NCBI GenBank assembly: GCA_014804915.1 | Contig: JAAUYW010000109.1 | Span: 1-6,902 of the forward strand | Reading direction: 5' to 3' | Length of the DNA: 6,902 bases | Origin: Desulfovibrio sp. | GTDB taxonomy: Bacteria; Desulfobacterota; Desulfovibrionia; Desulfovibrionales; Desulfovibrionaceae | Part shown: positions 5,697 through 6,902 of the stretch, piece after piece | How the letters are laid out: the number at the start of each line of letters is the position of its first letter | How positions within the stretch are numbered: the stretch's first letter is position 1 | Translations under genes and position numbers: made by a program | Notes under the pieces: generated by a model | What the model was told of the DNA's origin: nothing | What the model saw: the letters and a program-made list of their open reading frames with translations, nothing else | Database searches by the model: none

Positions 5697-6902
<1,206 letters not shown>

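Overview
This is an ordinary-looking bacterial chromosomal window of moderate G+C. It has dense genes, short gaps, Shine-Dalgarno sites, and ATG, GTG and TTG starts. I see no mobile element, CRISPR array, tRNA, rRNA or phage gene. The lineage cannot be fixed from the sequence. The best clue is a glycogen/alpha-glucan branching enzyme of the eukaryote-like GH13 type, which only some bacterial groups carry.

Layout. Positions 1-612 hold two plus-strand genes: the 3' end of an unrecognised helical protein, then a small Dabb-domain (dimeric alpha/beta-barrel) protein one SD site downstream. A perfect 20-bp hairpin (615-660) separates them from the rest, which is all on the minus strand and converges on it. 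Read in the direction of transcription (right to left), the minus-strand genes are: a NADP-type glutamate dehydrogenase cut by the window edge (5697-6902); an HD-domain phosphohydrolase of the YfbR/HDDC2 type (5022-5633); a 59-residue single-pass membrane protein that overlaps its end (4865-5044); a beta-hydroxyacid dehydrogenase (3845-4765) behind a good sigma70-like promoter; the branching enzyme (1708-3747); and a cysteine-rich putative glycosyltransferase (687-1664).

How the genes may work together. The promoter at 4786-4814 and the same-strand order suggest a transcription unit of dehydrogenase, branching enzyme and glycosyltransferase. The last two could both act on polysaccharide, but no glycogen synthase, phosphorylase or ADP-glucose pyrophosphorylase is visible, so a shared pathway is not shown. 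Glutamate dehydrogenase (ammonia assimilation) and the HD hydrolase (probably nucleotide metabolism) look like housekeeping genes. Three gene junctions carry RNA hairpins without the usual downstream U-run.

I found no convincing undescribed multi-gene system. The items most worth a second look are the overlapping small membrane-protein gene, the Cys-rich glycosyltransferase, the eukaryote-like branching enzyme outside a glg cluster, and the junction hairpins.
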